Of a stretch of 64,000 bases of DNA, positions 1 through 8,471 are shown one piece after another. The stretch's first letter is position 1. Each line of letters begins with the position of its first letter. A program made the position numbers and the translations under genes. Source of the DNA: Arthrobacter sp. B6 (lineage in GTDB: Bacteria; Actinomycetota; Actinomycetes; Actinomycetales; Micrococcaceae); contig NZ_KV467168.1 in the NCBI RefSeq assembly GCF_001663775.1, positions 980,460 through 1,044,459 of the forward strand. The letters are read 5' to 3'. The notes under the pieces were generated by a model. That model worked only from the letters and a program-made list of their open reading frames with translations, did no database searches and was not told where the DNA came from.

Positions 1-1597
1 CCGGTGTGACAAACCTCGCAGCCGAGAAACGCTCCCAGATGCCGCCGCCCAGCAGCGAAGGCTCCTGCAGCGCAACTTCGATCGCCTGCCGCTCCATGGA
101 CGCCACCGGGTCGCGGGGATCAGGGCGGTGGTAGGAAGGAACGGCTCCCGACGCCGGCCCTGCAGCGACGCCGGGTCCGCCCGCCTGCTGCGGGGACGCC
201 GATGTGTGGGCACTGCCCGGAGACGGGGCGCCGCCGCCTGCTCCCTGCGCGGCCGGCGGGCCCGAGGCAGCGCGTTTCATCGCGACAGCAACTGCCCTGC
301 TGACTTCTTCAACTGACATGCCGAGCCAGCCGGCCAGTTCACGGGCATAGGCCGGCCTGATGCCGGCGTCACGGATCTGGGCTACAAGGGGAGCGGACTC
401 CCGCAGCGCGGCCACCCGCCCTTCCACGGTATCCAGGTTGTGCCGCTTCAGCGTGGCCCGGATGGCGAATTCGAACAGCGGCCGGCGCGTGTTGATGAGG
501 TCCCGGACTGCGGCGTCTCCCCTGGTTTGGCGCAGGTCGCAGGGATCGGCTCCCGTGGGCTCCACCGCCACGTAGGTCTGCGCTGTGAAGCGCTGGTCCT
601 CCTCGAAGGCCCGCAAGGCCGCCTTCTGGCCCGCGGCGTCGCCGTCGAAGGTGAAGATGACCTCTCCCCCGGTGCCGTCGTCGGACAGCAGCCGCCGGGC
701 GATCTTGATGTGCTCGGTGCCGAACGCAGTGCCGCAGGTGGCCACCGCCGTCGGGATTCCCGCGAGGTGGCAAGCCATCACGTCCGTGTAGCCCTCCACC
801 ACGACCAGTTGCCGGTCCTTGGCGATGTTCCGTTTGGCGAGGTCGATGCCGTAGAGCACCTGGGACTTTTTGTAGAGCGTGGTCTCCGGGGTGTTGAGAT
901 ACTTCGGGCCCTGGTCATCCTCATACAGCTTGCGGGCGCCGAAGCCGATGGTGTCCCCGGCGATGTCGCGAATGGGCCAGATGAGGCGTCCCCGGAAGCG
1001 GTCGTAGATCCCCCGGTTGCCTTCAGAAAACATGCCCGTCAGCTTCAGCTCCTGGTCGGTGAAGCCGCGGCCGCGGAGGTGCTTGAGGAGCGCATCCCAG
1101 CCCTGCGGTGCGTAACCGACGCCGAACTGCTCCGCCGCGGCACGGTCAAAGCCGCGGCCGTGCAGGAAGCTCCGACCCTCGGCAGCTCCGGGCGTCAGCA
1201 GCTGGGCGCGGAAGAACTCGTCGGCGATCTTGTGGGCGTCGAGCAGCCGCTGCCGCTTGCCCACCTCTTCACGGTTGGGCCCGGTCCCCCCGTCTTCGTA
1301 GCGCAGTTCATAGCCGATGCGGGCCGCCAGCTTCTCCACGGCCTCGTGGAAGGAAGTGTGATCCTGTTTCTGGACGAACGCGATGACGTCGCCGTCTTCG
1401 CCGCAGCCGAAGCAGTGGTACCTGCCCACCTGGGGCCGCACGGTGAACGACGGCGACCGCTCGTCGTGGAAAGGGCACAGGCCCTTGTAGGTTCCCAGCC
1501 CGGCACCCTTGAGCGTGACGTAGCCGTCAACAACTTCCTTGATGTCCGTGCGCTGGCGTACTTCGTCGATATCTTCACGTTTGATCAGGCCAGCCAC
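1..1597 (-). CDS. dnaG: DNA primase DnaG, C-terminus cut by window edge
   Basis: This primase makes the RNA primers for chromosome replication. About 532 codons are visible; the gene starts at a GTG at 1597, preceded by an AGGA motif at suitable distance, and runs off the left edge without a stop. The N-terminal CHC2 zinc finger is complete, with ligands Cys41, His44, Cys62 and Cys65 (CPFH...CFGC). The catalytic core follows, with the TOPRIM signature EGYTDV and the metal-binding stretch FTFDGDAAGQKA. Near the edge the sequence becomes Ala/Gly/Pro-rich, as in the linker before the C-terminal helicase-binding domain, whose end is missing. The dgt gene ends 52 bp upstream on the same strand, a common actinobacterial neighbour. 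Identification is secure. Confidence 0.96.
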   Translation of the reverse strand, partial: MAGLIKREDIDEVRQRTDIKEVVDGYVTLKGAGLGTYKGLCPFHDERSPSFTVRPQVGRYHCFGCGEDGDVIAFVQKQDHTSFHEAVEKLAARIGYELRYEDGGTGPNREEVGKRQRLLDAHKIADEFFRAQLLTPGAAEGRSFLHGRGFDRAAAEQFGVGYAPQGWDALLKHLRGRGFTDQELKLTGMFSEGNRGIYDRFRGRLIWPIRDIAGDTIGFGARKLYEDDQGPKYLNTPETTLYKKSQVLYGIDLAKRNIAKDRQLVVVEGYTDVMACHLAGIPTAVATCGTAFGTEHIKIARRLLSDDGTGGEVIFTFDGDAAGQKAALRAFEEDQRFTAQTYVAVEPTGADPCDLRQTRGDAAVRDLINTRRPLFEFAIRATLKRHNLDTVEGRVAALRESAPLVAQIRDAGIRPAYARELAGWLGMSVEEVSRAVAVAMKRAASGPPAAQGAGGGAPSPGSAHTSASPQQAGGPGVAAGPASGAVPSYHRPDPRDPVASMERQAIEVALQEPSLLGGGIWERFSAARFVTP

Positions 1598-1649
1598 AAA
1601 GCCATCCTAGCCCCGGAGCACGACAGGGAATGGTGGCCTATGGCCTTGA

Positions 1650-2948
1650 TCACCACAGCGACGGCAGGCTCCCAACCAGCCGTTCGTACATGGCGAGCGC
1701 CGATCCGTCTGTCAGCGACGCGACCTGGTCGATGACCACCCTGAGCCGTGCGCCGTCGTCGGCCGCGTCCCGCCAGTCCGCCGCGAACATGGGTTCGAGG
1801 TGGCGGTCACCCGTGGCGCTCAGCGCAGTGACCAGGGAGTGCAGCACTTCGCGCTGGCGCTCGTAGATCGGCTGCCGGTGTTCGGTGGTCATCACAAAAG
1901 TGGTGGCCAGGCCCTTCATGACGGCGATTTCCATCACCGTCTCGTCCGGGACCATCAGCTCGGCGTTGTACCGGGTCAGGTTTTCCGGGCCGTACAGGGC
2001 ACGGGTGGTCTCCAGGGCACTCTGGCAGAACCGGCCGATGAGCTGGCTGGTCATGTTCTTCAGCGCAGCCATGGATTTGCGGCTGCCGTCGGCTTCCCGC
2101 ACCCAGACGTCGGTCGCTTCCAGCCGGGCCAGGGCAGCGTCGATGGCGGCGGGATCGTTATGCGGCAGGTACCACTGCTTGGCGTAGCCCACCACGCGGG
2201 CACGGTGGTCCGGGTTGTCCATCCAGCGCAGCTGGAAGTGCCCGGCCACAATGGCGTCCTCGACGTCGTGCACGGAGTAGGAAATGTCGTCCGCCAGATC
2301 CATGACCTGGGCTTCCAGGCAGGACCGGCGCACGGGAGCACCCTCCCGGAGCCAGTTGAATATGGGGAGGTCGTCCTCGTAGGCGCCGAACTTGCTGGTC
2401 CGCTGACCGTGGATCACCGGCGCGTCCAGGGCGGACCAGGGATACTTTGCGGCGGCGTCCAGGCTGGCGCGGGTGAGGTTGAGTCCGGCGGGGCGGCCGT
2501 CAGGGGCCAGGACTTTTGGTTCCAGCCGGGTGAGCAGGCGGAGGGTCTGGGCATTGCCTTCGAATCCGCCGATGGCGTGCGCCACCTCGTTCAGGGCGGA
2601 CTCGCCGTTGTGCCCGAACGGTGGGTGTCCGAGGTCATGGCTCAGGCAGGCCGTGTCCACCACGTCCGGGTCGCAGCCCAGTGCGCGGCCCAGTTCGCGG
2701 CCAACCTGCGCCACTTCCAGGCTGTGTGTCAGGCGGGTCCTGACGAAATCATCCGTGTCGGGGGCCACCACCTGGGTCTTCGCACCCAGCCTCCGCAGAG
2801 CGGAGGAATGCAGCACCCGGGCGCGGTCACGCTCAAAATCCGAGCGGTACGTGCTCTTGGGCGGCTCCTCCACCCAGCGGGCGGAATCGTGGGCCTCGTA
2901 GCCGGGGAGGACCGGTGCCGTGGTGCGGGTTTCAGCCACCGGAAACAT
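1650..2948 (-). CDS. dgt: deoxyguanosinetriphosphate triphosphohydrolase (dGTPase family)
   Basis: HD-domain enzyme of 432 aa that hydrolyses dNTPs, classically dGTP, to the nucleoside and triphosphate. The metal ligands of the HD fold are visible: His75 in RLTHSLEV, His104-Asp105 in CLSHDLGHPPFGH, and a later Asp in DLADDISYSVHDVEDA. The N-terminal motif RVLHSSALRRLGAKTQV is typical of the family. The ATG at 2948 lies inside the end of dusB, with a 17-bp overlap, so the two are probably translated together; a GTG at 2939 is a second possible start. The length is normal for actinobacterial members, and dnaG follows downstream. Substrate range within the dNTPases cannot be told from sequence. 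Confidence 0.95.
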   Translation of the reverse strand: MFPVAETRTTAPVLPGYEAHDSARWVEEPPKSTYRSDFERDRARVLHSSALRRLGAKTQVVAPDTDDFVRTRLTHSLEVAQVGRELGRALGCDPDVVDTACLSHDLGHPPFGHNGESALNEVAHAIGGFEGNAQTLRLLTRLEPKVLAPDGRPAGLNLTRASLDAAAKYPWSALDAPVIHGQRTSKFGAYEDDLPIFNWLREGAPVRRSCLEAQVMDLADDISYSVHDVEDAIVAGHFQLRWMDNPDHRARVVGYAKQWYLPHNDPAAIDAALARLEATDVWVREADGSRKSMAALKNMTSQLIGRFCQSALETTRALYGPENLTRYNAELMVPDETVMEIAVMKGLATTFVMTTEHRQPIYERQREVLHSLVTALSATGDRHLEPMFAADWRDAADDGARLRVVIDQVASLTDGSALAMYERLVGSLPSLW

Positions 2949-4110
2949 CCAGTTCCGCGGCGGCGATGTCCTGGGACTGTGCGTCGTTCAGGGCGCGGGA
3001 GTCAAGCCAGTCCTTGGGAAGCGCGGGCCTCTTCGGCGAACCTGCACGGCCGCGCGGACCCTCGGCGTCCGCGCCGGGGTACGGCGAATCCTGGTCCAGC
3101 TCGGCCAGCGTTTCGCGCAGCACCTGGAGACTGGTGACCAGGGCCAGCCGCGTACGCAGCTCCCCGCCCACCACATAGCCCTTGAAGTACCAGGCCATGT
3201 GCTTGCGGATCTCGCGCAGGGCCTTGCCCTCGTCGCCAAAGGTCTCCACCATCAGTTCCGCATGGCGGTACACCCCTTCCGCCACCTGGCGCAGGTTCGG
3301 CTTATGCCTGGTGTCGCTGCCTTCGAACGCCGCCTGCAGGTCCCCGAAGAGCCATGGCCTGCCCTGGCACCCGCGGCCCACCACCACGCCGTCGACGCCG
3401 GTCTCCCGGACCATGCGCACGGCGTCCTCGGCGGACCAGATATCGCCGTTGCCCAGCACGGGGATGTCCGGCAACGCCTCGCGCAGCCGCGCGATGGCCG
3501 TCCAGTCTGCCTGCCCGGAATAGAACTGGGCCGCGGTGCGGCCGTGAAGTGCGACGGCGGCGACGCCGGCATCGCGGGCAATCCGGCCGGCGTCGAGGTA
3601 CGTCAGGTGGTCTTCGTCGATGCCCTTGCGCATCTTGATGGTCAGCGGGACGTTGCCTTTGGAGGCTTCCTTCACAGCGGTCTGCACGATCGAGGTGAAG
3701 AGGTCGATCTTCCAGGGCAGGGCCGAGCCCCCGCCGCGCCGCGTCACCTTGGGAACGGGACAGCCGAAATTCAGGTCTATGTGGTCCGCCCGGTCCTCCT
3801 CCACCAGCATCCGCACTGCCCGGCCCACGGTCACCGGGTCCACGCCGTACAGCTGCACGGAGCGGACCTTTTCGTCGTCGTCGTGCGAGATGATGCGCAG
3901 CGACTCGGGAGTGCGCTCCACGAGGGCGCGGGAGGTGACCATCTCCGCGACGTACATGCCGCCGCCATACTCACGGCAGAGCCTGCGGAAGGCGGAGTTG
4001 GTGATGCCCGCCATGGGAGCCAGGATCACGGGGGTGTCCACCGTGATGGGGCCCAGCTTCAGGGGCGGGAGTTCCAGCTTGGGGGCGGGAGGCGTTGCGG
4101 TAACAGTCAC
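2932..4110 (-). CDS. dusB: tRNA-dihydrouridine synthase
   Basis: FMN-dependent enzyme that reduces uridines in the tRNA D-loop. The TIM-barrel signature LAPMAGITNSAFR is near the N-terminus, the catalytic Cys lies in DLNFGCPVPK, and FMN-phosphate contacts of the type VLGNGDIW and VVVGRGCQGRPWLF follow. I place the start at the GTG at 4110, giving 392 aa beginning V-T-V-T-A-T; the frame is open to a GTG at 4155, but the extra residues look unlike the family and lack a better ribosome site. The 3' end overlaps dgt by 17 bp. DusB as opposed to another Dus class is inferred from the actinobacterial context. Confidence 0.93.
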   Translation of the reverse strand: MTVTATPPAPKLELPPLKLGPITVDTPVILAPMAGITNSAFRRLCREYGGGMYVAEMVTSRALVERTPESLRIISHDDDEKVRSVQLYGVDPVTVGRAVRMLVEEDRADHIDLNFGCPVPKVTRRGGGSALPWKIDLFTSIVQTAVKEASKGNVPLTIKMRKGIDEDHLTYLDAGRIARDAGVAAVALHGRTAAQFYSGQADWTAIARLREALPDIPVLGNGDIWSAEDAVRMVRETGVDGVVVGRGCQGRPWLFGDLQAAFEGSDTRHKPNLRQVAEGVYRHAELMVETFGDEGKALREIRKHMAWYFKGYVVGGELRTRLALVTSLQVLRETLAELDQDSPYPGADAEGPRGRAGSPKRPALPKDWLDSRALNDAQSQDIAAAELDVSGG

Positions 4111-4229
4111 CTGTCCATTGTCGCAAAGCCGGGCAAATCGGAGCGGCACCTCCACCGGGCGGGGTCCGCGAGTACCGGACGGCCAGGGCCTGGTTCCTGT
4201 CAGCCCCCGCCAACACCGGCCAGCTCCGG

Positions 4230-5717
4230 TCAGCCCCGGTCAGCCCTTCTGCCCCGCCGCGTCTCGGCGGGCGTTTCGGCAGCCCGCGCTTCTGCTGCCC
4301 GCGTTCCTGAAGCCCGGTTTTCTGAATTCACCGCTGCGGCTGCGGCGAGCGCGCCGGTGTCGTCCACGTCGTCGGGGCTGACCTCGTGGTCCCGGCCGGT
4401 GCCGTGGTCCCCGGCAAGGGGGCCTGACGGGAGCCCGGCGGCCCGGATCCCGGTTGCCTTGACCACCAGGACGGCGATCAGGGTGGTCACGGGAATGGCG
4501 AGTACCAGGCCGATGGAGCCGACCAGGGTCCGGATGACTTCCTCGGAGAGCTCGGCACTGGTGAGGGTGTCCCCCAGCGGGCGGTCATAGAGCATCACGA
4601 TGATCAGGATGGGCAGGGCCGCGCCGGCGTAGGCAAAAGCGATGGTGTAGACGGTGGAGGCGATGTGGTCGCGTCCGATCCTCATGGCGGATGTAAAGAG
4701 CTTGCGGGCGCTGCTGGCGGGGGCAAGTTCGTACAGTTCCCAGACCGCTGATGACTGCGTGATGGTGACGTCGTTAAGGACGCCCAGGCCCGAGATGATC
4801 AGGCCGCACAGGATCACCCCGGAGATGGAAATGTTGGCCGAGGTGTTAACCAGGGTGGCGGCATCGTGGTTTCCCACGCCGGCGAGATTTGCGGCGTCGG
4901 TGGCCCAGGCTGCCAGCAGCGCCGTGATGGCGAGGCCAAACATGGTGCCCAGCAACGCCGTCGACGTCCGGGCCGAGAAGCCGTGGGCGAAATAGAGGAC
5001 CCCGATCATGATCACCGTGGAACCCACCAATGCCAGCAACAGCGGCGGTTTGCCCTCCACCAGTCCCGGCAGCATAAAGCTGACCAGCACAAAGTACGCA
5101 CCGACGAGCCCGATCAGGGCCCGGAGTCCCCGCCAGCGGGCTACGGCGATCACCACCAGCGCATAGACCAGGGCCAGCAGCACGATGGGCAGCGTCCGGA
5201 CGAAGTCCACGAAAATGTAGGCCGGAGAACCCTGCCCTGCGGACGCGCCCTGGGCGTTGGAGAGGTTCAGGTATCTGATCTGGTCCCCCGGCTTCACACC
5301 GTGGGACTTGGCAACGTCGGGGTTAATCACCACCTTGACGGGGTTTCCCCCTTGGTCCGGCTCAGTGGAGGCGAAGGTACAGTCGGAGCCCGCCCCGCCT
5401 GAACCGGCCTGACCCGGGTCCTGACCGCCGGCATCGGCCGGGTTCTGCGCCGCGGAGCCCTGCATGCAGCTTTCCACCGCCACGCTCTGGATCGTGCCCG
5501 TATCGAAAGTGACCCCGGGCGCCGCCGAGTAGGGGTTCGCCAGGGATATGCCTTCCTTGCTCCCGGACGGCCAGAGCATGGCCATCGCGGCGAGGGTCAG
5601 CAGGGTAAGCGGCACCAGGACGGCGGCGAGGATGTAGTTGGCTTTCCTCCGGGCAGCAATCGCCTGTGCCGTCGGCTCCGAATGACCATGTGAAACGTGG
5701 GTGTGCCCGGACCCCAT
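4230..5717 (-). CDS. YibE/F family membrane protein
   Basis: Polytopic membrane protein of 495 aa. A short His-rich cytoplasmic N-terminus (HTHVSHGHSE) precedes a first membrane helix at about residues 29-50. Then comes an extracytoplasmic region of about 110 residues containing two Cys (near ESCMQG and SDCTFA) that could pair. About seven further hydrophobic segments follow, including IVLLALVYALVVIAVARW and the conserved SGVILCGLIISGLGVLNDVTITQSSAVWEL region typical of YibE/F proteins, named here only to locate it. The C-terminal tail is Ala/Glu/Arg-rich and probably cytoplasmic. The family has no firm biochemical role. It is transcribed away from the hydrolase gene that starts at 5803. Confidence 0.85.
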   Translation of the reverse strand: MGSGHTHVSHGHSEPTAQAIAARRKANYILAAVLVPLTLLTLAAMAMLWPSGSKEGISLANPYSAAPGVTFDTGTIQSVAVESCMQGSAAQNPADAGGQDPGQAGSGGAGSDCTFASTEPDQGGNPVKVVINPDVAKSHGVKPGDQIRYLNLSNAQGASAGQGSPAYIFVDFVRTLPIVLLALVYALVVIAVARWRGLRALIGLVGAYFVLVSFMLPGLVEGKPPLLLALVGSTVIMIGVLYFAHGFSARTSTALLGTMFGLAITALLAAWATDAANLAGVGNHDAATLVNTSANISISGVILCGLIISGLGVLNDVTITQSSAVWELYELAPASSARKLFTSAMRIGRDHIASTVYTIAFAYAGAALPILIIVMLYDRPLGDTLTSAELSEEVIRTLVGSIGLVLAIPVTTLIAVLVVKATGIRAAGLPSGPLAGDHGTGRDHEVSPDDVDDTGALAAAAAVNSENRASGTRAAEARAAETPAETRRGRRADRG

Positions 5718-5737
5718 CAGCAGTTGAACCTCATACC

Positions 5738-5765
5738 TTGAACTCTACGTCCGGCGCCATAGGGT
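5738..5765 (+). promoter_or_regulatory. candidate promoter for the 5803 hydrolase operon
   Basis: A -35-like TTGAAC (5738-5743) and a -10-like TAGGGT (5760-5765) are separated by 16 bp. They lie about 38 bp before a GTG start that has a GGGAGGAA ribosome site. This is a pattern match only. Confidence 0.4.
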
Positions 5766-5802
5766 TGATAAATGGACCACCAGGAACCGGGAGGAACACA
5801 GC

Positions 5803-6561
5803 GTGACCAAGCGCAAGATCGAAGGACACGGCAAGCTCCCCTCCGCGGCGACCGACGGCAGGCCTTCCAGTCAAGCGGTCCTGAGCGTCCTGGAGCCGGC
5901 CGGACCAACACTGGGTGTGGCCCTGGTGCTGCACGGTGGTAAATCCCACAGCTACCAGCCTGTGGAGGCCCGGCACCTGAGCCCCGCCCGGATGGTGCCT
6001 TTCGCAAGGCACCTGCACCGCGCCGGAAGGGACCATGGCCTCGCTGTCTGGTCATTGCGCAACAGTGTTCGGGGCTGGAACGGCCATGAGATGACGCCGC
6101 TGCAGGATGCACGGTGGGCACTGGAGCGGATCAGGCAGCAATACCCCGGCGTTCCCGTTTTCCTGCTGGGCCACTCGATGGGCGGGCTGACGGCGCTGTG
6201 TGCTGCCGATGACGCGCAGGTGGCGGCCATTGTCGCCCTGGCCCCTTGGCTCAGCGCCGGGACACCCTCGTCGCAGGTGGCCGGGAAGAAAGTACTGATC
6301 GTCCACGGCACTACCGACCGCTGGACCAGCCCCTCTGAGTCGCTGAAGTTTGCCCGCCGGGCCACCGGCGACGCCGCCTCCATGCAGTACGTCGCCCTCC
6401 GGGGGGCGGGCCACTTTATGTTCCGCCGTGTCCGCCTGTGGCATGCGCTGGCCACGGGCTTCATCATGAAGGCTTTCGCCGAGTCGACCGGAGCCGGTCC
6501 CACGTCATCGAGGGTCCTGGATGAACTGTTGCCCGCATCCTCCGTGCAGGTCACCCTGTGA
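5803..6561 (+). CDS. alpha/beta hydrolase (lysophospholipase-like)
   Basis: A 252-aa single-domain hydrolase. The nucleophile elbow is GHSMGG (Ser at about residue 128) and an oxyanion-type LVLHGG lies near residue 45. The acid is probably in VHGTTDRWTSP and the base in GAGHFMFRR near the C-terminus. The middle (PFARHLHRAGRDHGLAVW) resembles monoglyceride lipase or lysophospholipase-type hydrolases. There is no signal peptide. GTG start at 5803 with GGGAGGAA eight bases upstream. It overlaps the next gene in a GTGA junction, so the two form a coupled pair. The substrate is unknown. Confidence 0.85.
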   Translation: MTKRKIEGHGKLPSAATDGRPSSQAVLSVLEPAGPTLGVALVLHGGKSHSYQPVEARHLSPARMVPFARHLHRAGRDHGLAVWSLRNSVRGWNGHEMTPLQDARWALERIRQQYPGVPVFLLGHSMGGLTALCAADDAQVAAIVALAPWLSAGTPSSQVAGKKVLIVHGTTDRWTSPSESLKFARRATGDAASMQYVALRGAGHFMFRRVRLWHALATGFIMKAFAESTGAGPTSSRVLDELLPASSVQVTL

Positions 6562-7358
6562 GCCCATTTCCGTGGCCAGAGTTCGTGGCCTCGCTTCCCT
6601 GGACGGGATTGGCCGTGGCACTTGTCCTGGCCGTGACGTTCGCAGTGGCAGTCCGGCAGGACAGGCATTCCGTCATGGACGTCGCCTGGGGGCCGGGCTT
6701 CGTGGCGGTCGCTTCCGTGTCCTGGTTGCTGTCAGCAGGCTTCGGCGATGACCTCCGCCGGCTGCTTCTGCTGGTCCTGACAGCCACCTGGGGGCTCCGC
6801 CTGGGTGCGCACATCGGCTGGCGCGCCCGCGACGGGCACGAAGACCCGCGCTACACAACGATGCTGGGCTCCGCACCGGGCTCGCGCAATGTCTATGCGC
6901 TTCGCCGGGTCTACCTGCCGCAGGGCGCTGTGATGTTCTTCGTGTCCCTCACGGTCCAGGTGGGCATGTTCTCCACGGGACAGGTGGGGTGGCTGGCCGG
7001 CCTGGGCATACTGATCTGGCTGACCGGCTTCGTTTTCGAGGCAGCGGGCGACTGGCAGTTGGCCCGGTTCAAGAAAGATCCGTCCCGCCGGGGAACGGTA
7101 CTCAACACTGGGTTATGGCGCTACACGCGCCACCCGAACTACTTTGGCGATGCCGCCGTCTGGACCGGCCTGTTCCTGGTCGCTGCGGAGTCCTGGCCGG
7201 GCGTCCTGACGCTGCTGTCACCGGCCCTGATGGTGTGGACGCTGGCCGGGAAGACGGGCAAGCCCCTGACGGAGAAGGCCATGTCCGGCCGGCCCGGCTA
7301 CCGCGAGTACGTTGAGTCCACCAGCGGCTTCATCCCCTGGCCACCCAAAAGCAGGTGA
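6558..7358 (+). CDS. DUF1295 membrane protein (steroid 5-alpha-reductase-like)
   Basis: A 266-aa membrane protein with about six hydrophobic helices. The C-terminal half carries the DUF1295 pattern: GDWQLARFKKDP, then TGLWRYTRHPNYFGDAAVWTG, then KTGKPLTEKAMSGRPGYREY. The RHPNYFG motif is shared with isoprenylcysteine methyltransferases and steroid reductases, where it contacts the cofactor. The GTG start overlaps the upstream hydrolase stop by 4 bp, so translational coupling is likely. The substrate is unknown; NADPH-linked reduction of a lipid double bond is the family-based guess. Confidence 0.85.
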   Translation: MSPFPWPEFVASLPWTGLAVALVLAVTFAVAVRQDRHSVMDVAWGPGFVAVASVSWLLSAGFGDDLRRLLLLVLTATWGLRLGAHIGWRARDGHEDPRYTTMLGSAPGSRNVYALRRVYLPQGAVMFFVSLTVQVGMFSTGQVGWLAGLGILIWLTGFVFEAAGDWQLARFKKDPSRRGTVLNTGLWRYTRHPNYFGDAAVWTGLFLVAAESWPGVLTLLSPALMVWTLAGKTGKPLTEKAMSGRPGYREYVESTSGFIPWPPKSR

Positions 7359-7361
7359 CCT

Positions 7362-7429
7362 CCCCAACTGGGTAGCAGTTGATGTCGTTATGAGCGCCCA
7401 TAACGACATCTGCTGCTACCCAGTTGGGG
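7362..7429. repeat. palindromic intergenic repeat, copy A
   Basis: Two 31-bp arms (7362-7392 and 7399-7429) pair with only two mismatches around a 6-base loop AGCGCC. The arm begins CCCCAACTGGGTAGCAG and ends ATGTCGTTATG. It sits between two convergent genes, whose stops are at 7358 and 7438, and could end transcription from both sides, though no long T-tract follows. The same sequence recurs at about 27253-27316 and 28044-28103. Confidence 0.85.
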
Positions 7430-7437
7430 TGGGAGGG

Positions 7438-8469
7438 TCAGTCCGAGACGATGAGAGTTTCCGCGCCCGCCTGCCGCGCCTTGCCGCTTTCGATCAAAGG
7501 CTCGACGGCGGCACGCAGGGCTGTCATGGAGTCGTCCAGTTCCAGCATGACCGGGTGCTGGTACGCGATGAGCGAGAGCAGGTCGCGGACCGCCTGGGTG
7601 GCGTCGTCTGAGTCGAGGTCGGGATCGTGGCCGACAAATACGTCCGTGGCTGCCGCATTCTGTCCGGCGTCCTCCTGGGCCAGCGGGTCCTGGGCCGCTT
7701 CGGCGTAGCTCACCGCGAACGCGCGGATCTTGCCCTTCTTGCTGGGCGCGACCCCCGCGCCGAAGGCGGACTCCGGCTCGGCGCGCAGCACAATTGCGCC
7801 GTGGGCACCGGTGAGGTCGTCAAGGAACAGTTTCTGCACCTGCCCCAGGGACAGCACGCCGGGCGAGTCCCAGCCGTGGATGGACGTGTAGTACCGCCCC
7901 ACCACGTCGGTGAGCTCAACGGAGCCGGTGGCGAGGTCCATGACGATGTCGGATCCGGCGTTCTCGTCGTTGGCAGGCCGGCCGCCGTCGTCCTTCGCAG
8001 GGAAGACCGGCAGCTTCAGGGCGCCGGGTTCCACCACCACCAGCCGGGAGCGCTGGATGGGCAACAGTCCAAACGCCTCGGCGAACGCAGCCCCGGGGCT
8101 GCCGGGCTGGACCTTCGCGCGGAGCTTCGAGACGCCCGACGGCGCCTGTCCGGCTTCGCGGCGTAGCATGGTCAGGAGGGTGGCGCCGATGCCGGATCTC
8201 CGGTGGTCGCGCGCCACTTCGATATAGACCCACAGCCGTTCGGGGTGCAGCGATGCCTCATACACCACTCCTGCCGCCACGGGAATGCCGACGCCGTCAA
8301 TTACGTCTTCGGCAACGATGGTGCGGCGCCACGGCCCTCCGTCAGCCCCGGATGAGGAGACCGTCAGGGCGCCGCGGAACTGGCCGGCCTGGAACGTTTC
8401 CGGGTCACCCCAGATTTCCAGGAGCGCCAGGTCATCGCCCTCGCGCCATTCGCGGTATTCGATGGCCAC
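7438..8469 (-). CDS. GNAT family N-acetyltransferase
   Basis: A 343-aa protein with a GNAT domain in its first half. The acetyl-CoA-binding loop is visible as RDHRRSGIGATLL at about residues 93-105, preceded by the strand RLWVYIEV. The second half, from about residue 160, has no catalytic GNAT motif and may be a degenerate second acetyltransferase domain or a dimerisation part. GTG start two bases after the glyS stop, so it is co-transcribed with glyS. The substrate is unknown. Confidence 0.85.
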   Translation of the reverse strand: MAIEYREWREGDDLALLEIWGDPETFQAGQFRGALTVSSSGADGGPWRRTIVAEDVIDGVGIPVAAGVVYEASLHPERLWVYIEVARDHRRSGIGATLLTMLRREAGQAPSGVSKLRAKVQPGSPGAAFAEAFGLLPIQRSRLVVVEPGALKLPVFPAKDDGGRPANDENAGSDIVMDLATGSVELTDVVGRYYTSIHGWDSPGVLSLGQVQKLFLDDLTGAHGAIVLRAEPESAFGAGVAPSKKGKIRAFAVSYAEAAQDPLAQEDAGQNAAATDVFVGHDPDLDSDDATQAVRDLLSLIAYQHPVMLELDDSMTALRAAVEPLIESGKARQAGAETLIVSD

Positions 8470-8471
8470 GC

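Noticed and set aside
440..1735. 431-aa open frame on the plus strand
   Set aside because: It lies opposite dnaG, whose zinc finger and TOPRIM motifs prove the minus strand; the plus-strand product is compositional and has no recognisable domain.
1800..4590. Two long plus-strand frames (445 and 556 aa)
   Set aside because: They are antisense to dgt, dusB and the YibE/F gene and have no motifs; high GC makes long shadow frames common.
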